Shown one piece after another: positions 7,792 through 16,665 of a DNA stretch of 64,000 bases; the first letter of the stretch is position 1, and the number at the start of each line of letters is the position of its first letter. The notes under the pieces are model-generated. The model ran no database searches. It was not told the DNA's origin and was given only the letters and a program-made list of their open reading frames with translations. The DNA is from Pseudoselenomonas ruminantium. Its GTDB lineage: Bacteria; Bacillota; Negativicutes; Selenomonadales; Selenomonadaceae. The position numbers and the translations under genes were made by a program. The DNA lies in NCBI RefSeq assembly GCF_900104055.1, contig NZ_FNJQ01000006.1, positions 1 to 64,000 on the forward strand. Direction: 5' to 3'.

Positions 7792-8130
7792 ATGCTGTTT
7801 AGAGATATCGACGAATATAATGATGACTTTTATCAAAAAAAGAGCAAGATTATATAAAAAAATATAATACCATTGTGTCAGCATTGGACATTAAACAAGG
7901 TGAAGATTGGATAAAATATATGAGGAATGTTATTACTGTTGTCCATCAAGTTCGGGAAAAGTGTGCTGGGGTATTAGCTTTTGTACCGCCATGCCATTAT
8001 CTTCGTTTATCATTTTTACATATATTTGCTAATGCAGGACGATATGATCCTTGTTTTATCGTGGAGTTTTTCGTTGATGATGGGGATAATCCTTTTGGAA
8101 AAGCATTGATAGATGCGAGTGATGTTTTAG
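7792..8130 (+). pseudogene. Frameshifted and 3'-truncated unknown gene
   Basis: ATG 7792 follows AGGGGATAGAG. The frame MLFRDIDEYNDDFYQKK stops after 21 codons, but a -1 shift at the A7 run at 7835-7841 (heptamer A AAA AAG) continues as EQDYIKKYNTIVSALDIKQG and runs about 90 codons to DASDVLGK. There the sequence changes abruptly to Rhs at about 8137. The cysteine- and aromatic-rich segment CAGVLAFVPPCHYLRLSFLH is not from a family I recognise. It is probably an immunity-type gene cut by an Rhs insertion or deletion. Confidence 0.45.
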
Positions 8131-8136
8131 GTAAGC

Positions 8137-9311
8137 CAATCCTATAACTACGATGCGCAGGGTAATGTCACGGGTATATGTGATGGCAAAGGCAACGAAA
8201 CCAGTTATGTACTGGACAGCTGGGGGCGTATTACCGAAATCCGCAAAGCAGACGGCAGTAAGGAAAATTACGCCTATGACTTTGCCGGAAATATCACCGA
8301 AGCCGTGGATGGCAATGGCAATAAACGCATCTATGCATACGATGACAACAACCAGCTGAAATCCATAACCTACCCGGATGGCAGTGAGGAAAAATACCTT
8401 TACGGCATTGAGGGAAATCTAAGCAAATTCCAAGACCGCAATGGTATAGTTAATGAGTACCAGTGGAATGTCTACGGCAGTATGACCGAGCGGAAGGCTG
8501 GAGATTTGCGTAATGTTTATGAGTATGCCGCAAACGGCCAGCTCACAGCCGCAATATCCAATGGTATGGACTACCGCTACAACTACGACAAAGACGGTCT
8601 GTTGACCGCCAAGAAAGCCAGCGGCAGGACGCTTCTAGGCTATACCTATGACGAACTAGGGCGTAAAAACAGTCAGATGCCAATAATATCTACGAATATG
8701 ACGATTTCCGTCATACATCCAAGATAACAACCAAAGCAGGTAAAACGGCAATCTGGTGCAGTTCATCTTCAACGAGAACAAGGAAGTAATCGCGGAACAA
8801 GAAGGTGACAATATCACCCGCCTGATTCGGACAAGTGACCTTTGGGCTATGGAATCCGAGCCGGAGAAAACATGGTATCACTATGCAAGTGACGAGCAGG
8901 GCAGTACCATCTTCATTACAGATAGACAGGGCAAAGTAAAGAACCATTATGCTTATGATGCTTTTGGTAATATCATAGAATCAGAGGAACAGATTCCCAA
9001 CCGTTACCAATACACTGGCCAACAGTTCGACCAGATAACCCAACAATACTACCTGCGGGCAAGATTCTACAATCCGGCAATCGCCAGATTCAAGCAGGAA
9101 GACGAGTATCACGGGGATGGGCTGAATCTTTATGCTTACTGTGTTAATAATCCGGTGGATTATTATGATCCGAGTGGATATATCCTCTGCGCGACAGTTG
9201 TTGGCTCGTGATATTAAAGAATTACGTAGAGTATATCCTGATATCCCCAATAAAAAATTAAAAGAGTTAATAGACTTGAATAAATTAAAATACCCAGAGA
9301 TGAGAAAATGA
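8137..9311 (+). pseudogene. Degraded Rhs core with remnant toxin tail
   Basis: Rhs YD repeats (SYNYDAQGNVTG, YAYDFAGNITEAVDG, YGIEGNLSKF) run in one frame to about 8670, then a deletion joins GRKNSQ out of frame to DANNIYEYDDFRHTSK, and a second -1 change near 8742 (AAAA where five A would restore GKNGNLVQF) leads to the end-signature YYLRARFYNPAIARF and NNPVDYYDPSGY. The tail after PSGY is again out of frame and reads ARDIKELRRVYPDIPNKKLK to KYPEMRK and a TGA at 9309. No start is present. Bases 8431-8666 nearly duplicate 100-335 of this window. It is a decayed orphan Rhs. Confidence 0.8.
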
Positions 9312-9343
9312 TGGTAATAGAAACGTGACTGAGGTGGTAAATA

Positions 9344-9478
9344 ATGACAGGCAATGATTTTGTAAAACTTTGCATGGAAGAAAAGAAAATGATTTTAAAA
9401 GAGTATTTTGATGATGAATCTAAATCTGAGGGTGGAGAGATAGAGGAAAGTGCATATATCTATTTTATGAACAACTAA
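9344..9478 (+). CDS. Short acidic protein, possible truncated immunity gene
   Basis: A 44-residue frame (MTGNDFVKLCMEEKKMILKE onwards, ending YIYFMNN) with a clear GAGGTGG ribosome binding sequence seven bases before the ATG. It sits between the Rhs toxin remnant and the next immunity-like gene. The composition is acidic. I see no domain; it may be the surviving N-terminus of an immunity protein or a genuine small gene. Confidence 0.4.
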   Translation: MTGNDFVKLCMEEKKMILKEYFDDESKSEGGEIEESAYIYFMNN

Positions 9479-9520
9479 TTATTGATTCGAATTGAGAATG
9501 ATAATTTAGTGGGGGTGCCA

Positions 9521-10120
9521 ATGAAGTTAGATGATTATATGAAAAGTTATGGTGTTAAGAAAAGCGTAAATGACATACCTTTGGGAAATTATATACCTAA
9601 TGAATTAAAAAATATATATTTGGAATACGGAGGCGTTGAATTGCCGTTTGGAGAAATATTTGACTATGAGACAATGATGAAAGTATCCAAAGAACCACCA
9701 TTTGCAAAGGAATGGCTGGCCTTTGGGAAAGATAATTTATTTTGCTTTTGGGTATGTAAAATTAATAGTGCAGAAGGTGATAAGATATATACAACATGGG
9801 ATCATGAAATGGAAAAGGAGATAGGAGAACCGGTTTTTGAAAATATAGTTGATTTTTTTTATGATTGTGAAAAAGAATGGGATGATTTTGATAATCTCAA
9901 CTCAAATTATGATGCGGTGCTACTCAAATATGATGGAGGATTATCAATGCTGGGGAGAATAAAAAAAGATTTAAATCTTAACATCTCAAGTAAAGATTTA
10001 TTGATAAAATCGAAGAGCTTACCTTGTAGCTTGGGGGCTGTTCCATATGAAATAGTTGAAAAATTGAAAGCACCGCAATATGATTATTTAAAAGAATACC
10101 TAGAGTTTAATAAAATTTAA
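9521..10120 (+). CDS. SMI1/KNR4-like candidate immunity protein
   Basis: I choose ATG 9521 after GGGGGTG rather than the TTG at 9482 that also keeps the frame open. The 199-residue protein has the look of an SMI1/KNR4-type fold: IPNELKNIYLEYGGVELPF near residue 25, a W-containing GKDNLFCFWVCKI segment, then DKIYTTWDHEMEKEIGEP and a VDFFYDCEKEW helix. Members of this superfamily neutralise many unrelated contact-dependent toxins. The C-terminal ~70 residues are an extension I do not recognise. Its toxin is not intact nearby; the remnant at 9180-9311 is the nearest candidate. Confidence 0.55.
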   Translation: MKLDDYMKSYGVKKSVNDIPLGNYIPNELKNIYLEYGGVELPFGEIFDYETMMKVSKEPPFAKEWLAFGKDNLFCFWVCKINSAEGDKIYTTWDHEMEKEIGEPVFENIVDFFYDCEKEWDDFDNLNSNYDAVLLKYDGGLSMLGRIKKDLNLNISSKDLLIKSKSLPCSLGAVPYEIVEKLKAPQYDYLKEYLEFNKI

Positions 10121-10172
10121 ACCAATTGACGTGGATGAAAGTCAGACGTTGGAAGGAGATAGTTGAAATAAA

Positions 10173-10649
10173 ATGAACGAAAAGATGGAATATTGTATAG
10201 AAGAAATTCGAAAGTACAGTGATGGTGTACATGAACTGAGAAAAGGAATTGGTAAAGAAAAAATAAAAATATTTGAGAAAAAGACTGGTATTGTTTTACC
10301 TGATGATTATATGGAATTTTTAACCATATATAATGGTGGAGAAATATTTATACCTGGAACATCTATAGCAGGTATATATGATGAAGAGATGAAAGAAAAA
10401 GAAAGATTTGGTAACTATTTAGATGATAATTTGCAAAAAAAATGGCCAGATATGGGAGATGAATTATTGATTGTGGCTGATTTGAATTATGGAGATATGA
10501 TTTGTATTGATGAAAAAAATAATGTAATAGTACAATGGGATCATGAAAAAGGTGAGATCGTTGAGGAATGGGATAGTTTTTCGAGTTGGTTAAAGGACGA
10601 ACTGGAGATAGGGAAAGATTTGGTTGACTATAATGGAGAAGATAAGTGA
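10173..10649 (+). CDS. SMI1/KNR4 family immunity protein
   Basis: A 158-residue protein with AAGGAGAT upstream of ATG 10173. The family pattern is clear: EKKTGIVLPDDYMEFLTIYN, a central DELLIVADLNYGDMICID block, then VIVQWDHEKGEIVEEWDSF and a final helix SSWLKDELE. SMI1/KNR4 proteins are cytoplasmic immunity factors in many Rhs and CDI systems. It is the last gene of the toxin array before the spike operon and is followed by about 195 bases that contain only a terminator. It is paralogous in type to the preceding gene, so the two may protect against different incoming toxins. Confidence 0.8.
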   Translation: MNEKMEYCIEEIRKYSDGVHELRKGIGKEKIKIFEKKTGIVLPDDYMEFLTIYNGGEIFIPGTSIAGIYDEEMKEKERFGNYLDDNLQKKWPDMGDELLIVADLNYGDMICIDEKNNVIVQWDHEKGEIVEEWDSFSSWLKDELEIGKDLVDYNGEDK

Positions 10650-10755
10650 ATTGATTAAGGATTTAGATTATATTTTAATCAAGCTTTAATGAAAATGTAA
10701 TCCTGCTCTAATTGAAAGAGAGTATCATTTGTAATAGGTAGAGGAAGAAACGATG

Positions 10756-10801
10756 GGGGCACCGTGCCATGGAGATTTTCTTTGGCACGATGCCTCTTTT
10801 T
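10756..10801 (+). terminator. Rho-independent terminator
   Basis: GGGGCACCGTGCCA (10756-10769) can pair with TGGCACGATGCCTC (10783-10796), with two G-T pairs, and is followed by five T. It closes the immunity array and lies before the spike operon. An open frame starting inside the hairpin at 10769 is therefore an unlikely start for the next gene. Confidence 0.75.
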
Positions 10802-10843
10802 GTCGGGCTTAGGGATAGAGGGCTTGAAGAGAAAGGAGCGGCT

Positions 10844-11371
10844 GTGTTAGAGCAGGTTTGGTTTGAGTTGCGTCCGGACGAGGATATCGTAAATCCCATA
10901 ATGCCAATCGGGATTCCAATGCAGGACTATTCGCAGGTGATGACAGCAGGGGATTTTGCCAGGCTTCAGGATCGTGTCGGTTTCTATGAGCCGAAAATCG
11001 GGCTGGAGGTCTGTGATTTCCTGTTTGCGCCGACATTCATGGTAGGGAAAAAGGTAATTTCACTGTTTCGCTCGTTAGCGCCTGAGGTGGAGACGCGGGC
11101 ACTGGCACTTTTTCCCTGGAGCGATGATGGCGGGCAGGGCATCAATTATTGGATTCCCTGCTTGCCACCGGTTAATTGTCTGGAAAAGGGGCAGGATGGA
11201 TATTATGTGCATCCGGAGTGCATGGAAGGCAGAGATATCGTGAAGCACGAGGGAAAGCGTGAGGTTCATTGGCTCTTTTCTTTGGCGGCTGCCGAGAAGA
11301 TCCTGTCCCGGGGCGTGATGGGCGTTCATTTTGTCAGATTACCAGCAGCAGGCAAGGAGGAGCAGATTTGA
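10844..11371 (+). CDS. Hypothetical protein heading the spike operon, possibly Imm11-like
   Basis: I set the start at GTG 10844, just behind AAAGGAG, since the upstream in-frame ATG at 10769 lies in a terminator. The 175-residue protein has no signal peptide and is globular. Features are PIMPIGIPMQDYSQ, YWIPCLPPVNCLEK, and a C-terminal VHWLFSLAAAEKILSRGVMG block that recalls the end of Imm11/DUF1629 proteins (a conserved 'reporter serine-helix-GvtG' layout). That likeness is weak. The next gene, a vgrG, starts inside its stop codon, so they are co-translated. It could be an adaptor or immunity protein of the spike module. Confidence 0.5.
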   Translation: MLEQVWFELRPDEDIVNPIMPIGIPMQDYSQVMTAGDFARLQDRVGFYEPKIGLEVCDFLFAPTFMVGKKVISLFRSLAPEVETRALALFPWSDDGGQGINYWIPCLPPVNCLEKGQDGYYVHPECMEGRDIVKHEGKREVHWLFSLAAAEKILSRGVMGVHFVRLPAAGKEEQI

Positions 11372-12789
11372 AAATCACACATGATTGTTTGCAGGTCAGG
11401 GGGATTCCCTGCAGCAGGATTCTGGAATTGGAGCTTTACCACGCACCTAATGCCTGCGGCATGGCCCGGTTGGTTTTGGAGACGACGGCGCAGGAAATGG
11501 AATATTTCATCCCGCGGGCAGGGAAGGATTTGGTGCGGCTGGTTGTATGCGCTGACGGAACCGGAGAAAAAAACATTTTTTGCGGATATCTGGACGAATT
11601 GGATTATGAATTGTCAGGTCAGTATGCTGTGGTTACCTGCACATTGGCAGATGCCTGTATTTTGTTGGATTTGCGCAGGCAGGATCAGACTTATCAGAAT
11701 CAGTCAGAATCCTATCAGGCGGTTCTGCAGCGTGCTTACGATTTAGCCGGCGTGGCAGTCAATCTCAGTTTTGGGGTAAAGGATAAGCCTGTGGGCAGAT
11801 TCCTGGCCCAGATGCAGGAAACAGCCTGGGAGTTTTCCAAGCGGCTGGCTTCGCATTTCCATACGGCATTGTTTACCCGTATGGACGAACCAGTGCCGGC
11901 TTTGTCAGTAGGACTCCCGAACAGTGATGGGACGGTGCTGCAGCTGAATGGAGCGGAAGCGGTTCTTCAGCAGGACAATCGGCGCTATTGGCGCTATCGC
12001 CTGCAGCGTGAACAAGCTGGCAGCGAGGCTGTGCCACAGGATTTTCAGCGGATTTCCTGTGAATCGGATACATATGCCTGCTTGGGGACAGAAGCAGAAT
12101 TTCGCGGTAAATCCTATGTGATCAGCAAAGTACATGGCAGCCTGCGGGATGGACTCCTGCATATGACCTATGAGTTGGCGGACAAGCGCGGCGTGTTGCT
12201 GCCCTGGCGTTATCATCCCGGCTGTGGCGGGCGTATCATCAAGGGGAAGGTGCAGTCGGTGGAACGGGACCGGATAAAGGTCTGGTTTGACGGTATGGAT
12301 GATGCCTACGATAGCAGCGGCAGTACCTGGTTCCCGTATTCCACAGGGTATTCTTCTCAGGATGGCAGTGGCTGGTATGTCATGCCGGAGCAGGAGGACG
12401 AGGTCAGGATACTGTTCCCTTCTCATGATGAGGATGCTGCCTTTGGCGCCAGTGCGGTCAATCAGGCACCGGCTCCATCTGAACGGAACAAGTATTTCCG
12501 CGCTCCCGGCGGAAACAATGTGCTGATGGATGAGGATGGCATCACATTGGATTGCGTCTCGGCGGATAGTTTCATCCGGATTTCACAAAGCCGGGGGATA
12601 CAAATTTATTCCAACAGACCGATTACGATTTCAGCGGAAAAAGATATCACGCTGGATGGAAAAGAGGGCGTGATTGTGATGGCCGATGAAAGTATCACTC
12701 TGCAGGTGGGAAAATCAAACATTCATATGGATGCTAAGGAAATTGGTATGGGAGCAGATACTGTCGCCATTGGGGAGGGGGAGTCATGA
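11368..12789 (+). CDS. vgrG: VgrG-type spike protein 1
   Basis: TTG 11368 overlaps the previous stop (TTGA) and has AAGGAGGAG in front; the N-terminus then aligns with VgrG2. The 473-residue protein has the gp27-like region (GYLDELDYEL, CILLDLRRQDQTYQ, AWEFSKRLASHF), an OB-fold gp5-like core (GKVQSVERDRIKVWFDG, WFPYSTGYSSQDGSGWYVMP, EDEVRILFPSHDED), the linker APAPSERNKYFRAPGG and a C-terminal beta-helix with repeated I-T-I/I-T-L strands. VgrG trimers form the needle of contractile injection systems (T6SS or related). It overlaps vgrG 2 by four bases (ATGA). Confidence 0.88.
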   Translation: MKITHDCLQVRGIPCSRILELELYHAPNACGMARLVLETTAQEMEYFIPRAGKDLVRLVVCADGTGEKNIFCGYLDELDYELSGQYAVVTCTLADACILLDLRRQDQTYQNQSESYQAVLQRAYDLAGVAVNLSFGVKDKPVGRFLAQMQETAWEFSKRLASHFHTALFTRMDEPVPALSVGLPNSDGTVLQLNGAEAVLQQDNRRYWRYRLQREQAGSEAVPQDFQRISCESDTYACLGTEAEFRGKSYVISKVHGSLRDGLLHMTYELADKRGVLLPWRYHPGCGGRIIKGKVQSVERDRIKVWFDGMDDAYDSSGSTWFPYSTGYSSQDGSGWYVMPEQEDEVRILFPSHDEDAAFGASAVNQAPAPSERNKYFRAPGGNNVLMDEDGITLDCVSADSFIRISQSRGIQIYSNRPITISAEKDITLDGKEGVIVMADESITLQVGKSNIHMDAKEIGMGADTVAIGEGES

Positions 12790-14201
12790 ATATCATTCAT
12801 CAAGGATTGCAGGTTGACGGCGTAGAACTGCAGCGCATTCAAGATCTGACGATTCGGCATCGTCCCAATCAATATGCCTTTGCCAAGCTGACGGGAGAAG
12901 CAGACCGGGCGGCGATGGAATCATTTATGGATAGGTCGGCAGAAAGTCTGATAACCATTACTGTGGGGACAATGTCTGGTGCAGGAAAAAAGATTTTTTG
13001 CGGGTATATATTGCGAATCGATCTGGAGGAAAAGGCGGATTACTGTCTGGCGAAAATGTTATTGGCCGATACTTCTTATCGGCTGGATCTGCAACGGGAA
13101 AGAAAGTCCTTTCAGAATCTGGCCAGGACCTATGGTGAGATATTGACAGAGGCATGTCAGCAAAATGGTCTGGGGGATACGGCGCAGGTGGCGATGAATG
13201 TGCCGGATAAGCCCATCGGTGAATTCATTTTGCAGCTTGATGAGACAGATTGGGCTTTTGCCCGCAGAATGGCTTCCCGCTTCGCTGCGCCGGTCATCAC
13301 GGATTGCACTGCGGAAAAGCCATATTTATCCGTGGGCTTGTTGCCGCGGGCAGACAGGGAAAACGCACTGGTGCGGGCAGAGTACAGTGTCCGTTATCAG
13401 GACGGAAAGCGTCAGTTTTGTGAGGAGAATTCCTTGCTTGGCGGGCGGCAGAGTATGGCAGAAGACTTTGCCAGTTTCACAGTGGAAGCAGATGTTTATC
13501 TGCCGCTGGGGGCAAAGGTTTCATTTCAGGGAAAATCGTATTATATCGCAGCCGTGTGGGGAAAACTGCAGGATGGCATGCTGCATATGCGTTATCGGCT
13601 GGCCGCTGAAACAGCTTTTTTAGCCCCCAGGCAAAAGAATCCTGCTTGCGCGGGGCTGGTGCTGATCGGGCGCGTGGAGGAAGTCGGTCAGGACAAGGTA
13701 AAAGTATATTTCGTGGATGTGGATGATCGCTATGATGAAGGCACGACCAAGTGGTTTACGTATTCCACTACATATTCTTCCAGCGATGGCAGCGGCTGGT
13801 ATGTGATGCCGGATGAAGGCGATTATGTGCGTGTATTTTTCCCCACGCAGGAGGAGAAGGATGCGTTCTGCGTGAGTACGGTCAATGCCGCACCGCCGGC
13901 GAATACACGCAATAAAGTCCTGCGTGCTCCGGGAGGCAAGGAATTGTTGCTTACAGATGACAGCGTCCATCTGATCACGAAGCATCAGGATACATTTGTC
14001 GATATGTCTGGGACAGGGATTAATATCGTCACATCAAATACCGTAAATGTCAGGGCAGATAAAAATGTGCTGCTGCAGGGGAAGAAAATTGAGTTTTTGG
14101 CAGAAAGAGGAATAAGTTTGCAGGCAAACGGTACAATCATAGATATGTCTGCTAAGGAGCTGAAGTTAGCAGCTGAAGATGTCGTTATCGGAGGTGTATG
14201 A
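12786..14201 (+). CDS. vgrG: VgrG-type spike protein 2
   Basis: A 471-residue paralogue of the preceding gene, aligned along its whole length: MNIIHQGLQVDGVELQRIQD at the start, FILQLDETDWAFARRMASRF in the gp27-like part, GRVEEVGQDKVKVYFVDVDD and SSSDGSGWYVMPDEGDYVRV in the gp5-like OB fold, then APPANTRNKVLRAPGGKELL and the beta-helix tail ending EDVVIGGV. This tail is the one most like the orphan vgrG tails at 1.5, 3.2 and 6.4 kb. The DUF4280 gene follows directly, consistent with the PAAR-like protein capping this spike. Confidence 0.9.
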   Translation: MNIIHQGLQVDGVELQRIQDLTIRHRPNQYAFAKLTGEADRAAMESFMDRSAESLITITVGTMSGAGKKIFCGYILRIDLEEKADYCLAKMLLADTSYRLDLQRERKSFQNLARTYGEILTEACQQNGLGDTAQVAMNVPDKPIGEFILQLDETDWAFARRMASRFAAPVITDCTAEKPYLSVGLLPRADRENALVRAEYSVRYQDGKRQFCEENSLLGGRQSMAEDFASFTVEADVYLPLGAKVSFQGKSYYIAAVWGKLQDGMLHMRYRLAAETAFLAPRQKNPACAGLVLIGRVEEVGQDKVKVYFVDVDDRYDEGTTKWFTYSTTYSSSDGSGWYVMPDEGDYVRVFFPTQEEKDAFCVSTVNAAPPANTRNKVLRAPGGKELLLTDDSVHLITKHQDTFVDMSGTGINIVTSNTVNVRADKNVLLQGKKIEFLAERGISLQANGTIIDMSAKELKLAAEDVVIGGV

Positions 14202-14202
14202 A

Positions 14203-15144
14203 GTGGCAGAGTGTAAAAATTATATGTCGATGGATACTGTATATACTTATTGTGATCATGGTACGGATAAGCAAAGGGTGTATATGTCGGAATCACATGG
14301 GGTAATCAATCAGAAGGACAAGAAACCGGTATTGAATGCCAATGATTATAAATATCCGGAGAATATCAAAGGTTACGGCTATTGTAAGGCCCAAAAGGCT
14401 CATTCTGTACTGAGAAGGCATAGGCACAAACATGGCAAATATGCGACGCCGACCACTGTATGCAGGCCTATCCTGGAACAGGCATGGCAGGATTGCGATC
14501 CCCATTATACCATTGAGGGGGCGCCGGTAGTGCTGGATACAAGCTGCCTGGTCTGTTCACGCGGCGGTATAATCCGTTTCGTAAAGGAGGGTTCTGAGGA
14601 GAGCAAGATGCAGGATGCAAGCAAGGATGAATATAGTGCGTTTAGGGGAATAAATGATGCTTTGGACAAATTTGACAAGGCGGTAGCAGAGCATTTGCCC
14701 GAATGTATGAAAGACTTGAAGGATGTGCATCTGACCTTGGGGAATCGGGAAAATGGCCTGTATGCGAATCTGTATATCAATGCGGTGGATGCAGATTATA
14801 GTGTGACGGAATTTAAACCGAAAGAAAGAGATCTGACTCATGAAAACGCTATCCAGAGCAAAACCGGAGCGGAAGTAGGGTTCACGCATGGAGATATGAA
14901 TATTTCCGCTGGAGGAGAAGTGGAGGCTGGTAAAACAAAATCAGGGGATATTAGTAATCCAGAGAGTCCGGATGCAAAGGTGTTTGTCAAAGGCAAAGTG
15001 AAAGATGCAGAGGCAGAAGCTTCAATACATGCTGATAGGAAAAAAGAAGTCAATGCTCAATATGGCAACTTTAAGATAACGGGTGAAAAGGATAAAGATG
15101 GTAAATATAGTGGCGCCGTCAGCGTATCCGACAAGCATGATTAG
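14203..15144 (+). CDS. DUF4280 (PAAR-like) spike-tip protein
   Basis: GTG 14203 lies seven bases after GGAGGTG, and the N-terminus MAECKNYMSMDTVYTYCDHG then lines up with the other DUF4280 proteins; ATG 14179, inside vgrG, is less likely. Conserved PAAR-like elements are VLNANDY, KGYGYCKAQ, CRPILEQAWQDC, EGAPVVLDTSCLVCSRGGII. The remaining 170 residues (from SKDEYSAFRG) are hydrophilic, with Gly/Glu/Lys-rich repeating short strands (DMNISAGGEVEAGKTKSGD) and are of unknown function. No toxin tail like those at 3.4 and 6.5 kb is present, so this is the resident version of the tip. It lies 12 bases before the third spike gene. Confidence 0.75.
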   Translation: MAECKNYMSMDTVYTYCDHGTDKQRVYMSESHGVINQKDKKPVLNANDYKYPENIKGYGYCKAQKAHSVLRRHRHKHGKYATPTTVCRPILEQAWQDCDPHYTIEGAPVVLDTSCLVCSRGGIIRFVKEGSEESKMQDASKDEYSAFRGINDALDKFDKAVAEHLPECMKDLKDVHLTLGNRENGLYANLYINAVDADYSVTEFKPKERDLTHENAIQSKTGAEVGFTHGDMNISAGGEVEAGKTKSGDISNPESPDAKVFVKGKVKDAEAEASIHADRKKEVNAQYGNFKITGEKDKDGKYSGAVSVSDKHD

Positions 15145-15155
15145 AAGGAGTAGAT

Positions 15156-16661
15156 ATGGAAGCATTATCTTTGGGGGACATCGGATTTGAGGGGCTTCCC
15201 GCAGGGAAGCTTTTGGATTTTTCATTGCGGACCTGTGCTGGTGAACACGGATACTGCCACGTTGTCCTGGAAGTGCGTGAAGAAACAGATGATGTGGAAT
15301 TGTTGTCCTGGCAGCAACATGAAGTAAACGTTTATGGACGGGGACAACTCATTTTTGCCGGTATGGTGACAGAGTCCAATTGTCAATATGCAGACGGTCG
15401 TAAGGTGATTTCATTGGTATTGCATTCGCTTTCCTGGAGGATGGATATCAAAAGAAGAAGCCGTACGTTTCAGGCTGTGGATAAAACATTGGAAGATGTA
15501 GCTAGGGAAGTGGCCCAAGAATATCATGCGCAGGTAAAGGTCGGAGACAATCCGGTGATTTCACGCATGCTTTATCAGAATGATGAAACCGATTGGATGT
15601 TTTTACGACGGCTTTGCGAAGGCTTGGGGCTTATGTTGTTTTGTGATAGCAGCAGTCCGGCGCTTCAACTTAGCTTGTCTGGGGAAGGTTTTAAGGATTA
15701 CAAGCTTACAGGACAGGAAATCCAGCATGGTTATCATATATCGTATCTTGAAGTACGGAGAAGGCAGGAGAATACCAAAAAGCAATCACGGGTGGATGAG
15801 TTTTTGGATCAAAAAATAATAACTTATGATTTATTGCCGGGGGCTGGCTATGGCCTTACATTGGCAAATCGTGCACAGGTGGTGCTGAAAAGCAGAATTG
15901 GATTACAGGGAGATTTTTTGGAAAATTGGATGTTGATAAGGCATAAAGAGGGGGTGTGCACGACTGCCGCTAAACAAAGAAAGTGTTGGAACAGACCATG
16001 TTATATCCCTGGTAAGATACTTGATGTTCAGGGACAGCAAGTCAAGATGCAATTTGACTGCGATGAAAATCAGGATAAGGAAAAAGCCAGGTGGATCACA
16101 CATGAGAATACGGTGAATAACTATATGTATTCGATGCCGGATGAGGGGGATAAGGCCTATACTTACTTTGAAGAATGTGGTGAACTGGTGGCGATGGGCA
16201 GCCAGCGTGGTGACCTGGGGGGCAATCCGGATTACCAGAATCCGGAAAATCGCAATCTTACATCTGAAAATCAGATGATTCAGTTCCAGCCAGACAGTAC
16301 GGTGTGTATTGCCGGGCGTGAGGGCAGTGATTCTTCGCGGATTACTGGTGATACAAGTACGGGAATCGATATTATATCCAGTGAGAATATCTATATACAA
16401 AGACCGGAGAAAATTTCTATTCAGGCGAATGTGACAAAAAATGATGATGAAGCCAGTGAACTGCTCCCAGGGTTCGATAAAGGTTATAATGAGTATCTTG
16501 GCGCCGGAGGTGTACCGGTGGAATATCCTTATAAATTGTCAGATTTCTTAGTAGAGCTGGGCGAAGAACCCAAGAAGCTGCAAGAGAACAGTCCTTGGTT
16601 TGAACCTGTAGAAAAATCAAAATCTGTAAATCTATTGGATATGGCTGCGAAAGGACGATAA
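15156..16661 (+). CDS. VgrG-like spike protein 3, divergent
   Basis: A 501-residue VgrG/phage late-control-D type protein. Visible gp27-like features are VHSLSWRMDIKRRSRTF (in LVLHSLSWRMDIKRRSR), the YQNDETDWMFLRRLCEGLGL segment and a GKILDVQGQQVKMQFDCDE OB-fold start, then RWITHENTVNNYMYSMPDEG. It lacks the long regular beta-helix: after SSENIYIQRPEKISIQANV it continues into a proline/acidic tail (PYKLSDFLVELGEEPKKLQE). The tail may present or recruit an effector such as the product of the next gene, five bases on. It is much more divergent than VgrG 1 and 2 are from each other. Confidence 0.75.
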   Translation: MEALSLGDIGFEGLPAGKLLDFSLRTCAGEHGYCHVVLEVREETDDVELLSWQQHEVNVYGRGQLIFAGMVTESNCQYADGRKVISLVLHSLSWRMDIKRRSRTFQAVDKTLEDVAREVAQEYHAQVKVGDNPVISRMLYQNDETDWMFLRRLCEGLGLMLFCDSSSPALQLSLSGEGFKDYKLTGQEIQHGYHISYLEVRRRQENTKKQSRVDEFLDQKIITYDLLPGAGYGLTLANRAQVVLKSRIGLQGDFLENWMLIRHKEGVCTTAAKQRKCWNRPCYIPGKILDVQGQQVKMQFDCDENQDKEKARWITHENTVNNYMYSMPDEGDKAYTYFEECGELVAMGSQRGDLGGNPDYQNPENRNLTSENQMIQFQPDSTVCIAGREGSDSSRITGDTSTGIDIISSENIYIQRPEKISIQANVTKNDDEASELLPGFDKGYNEYLGAGGVPVEYPYKLSDFLVELGEEPKKLQENSPWFEPVEKSKSVNLLDMAAKGR

Positions 16662-16665
16662 GGGT

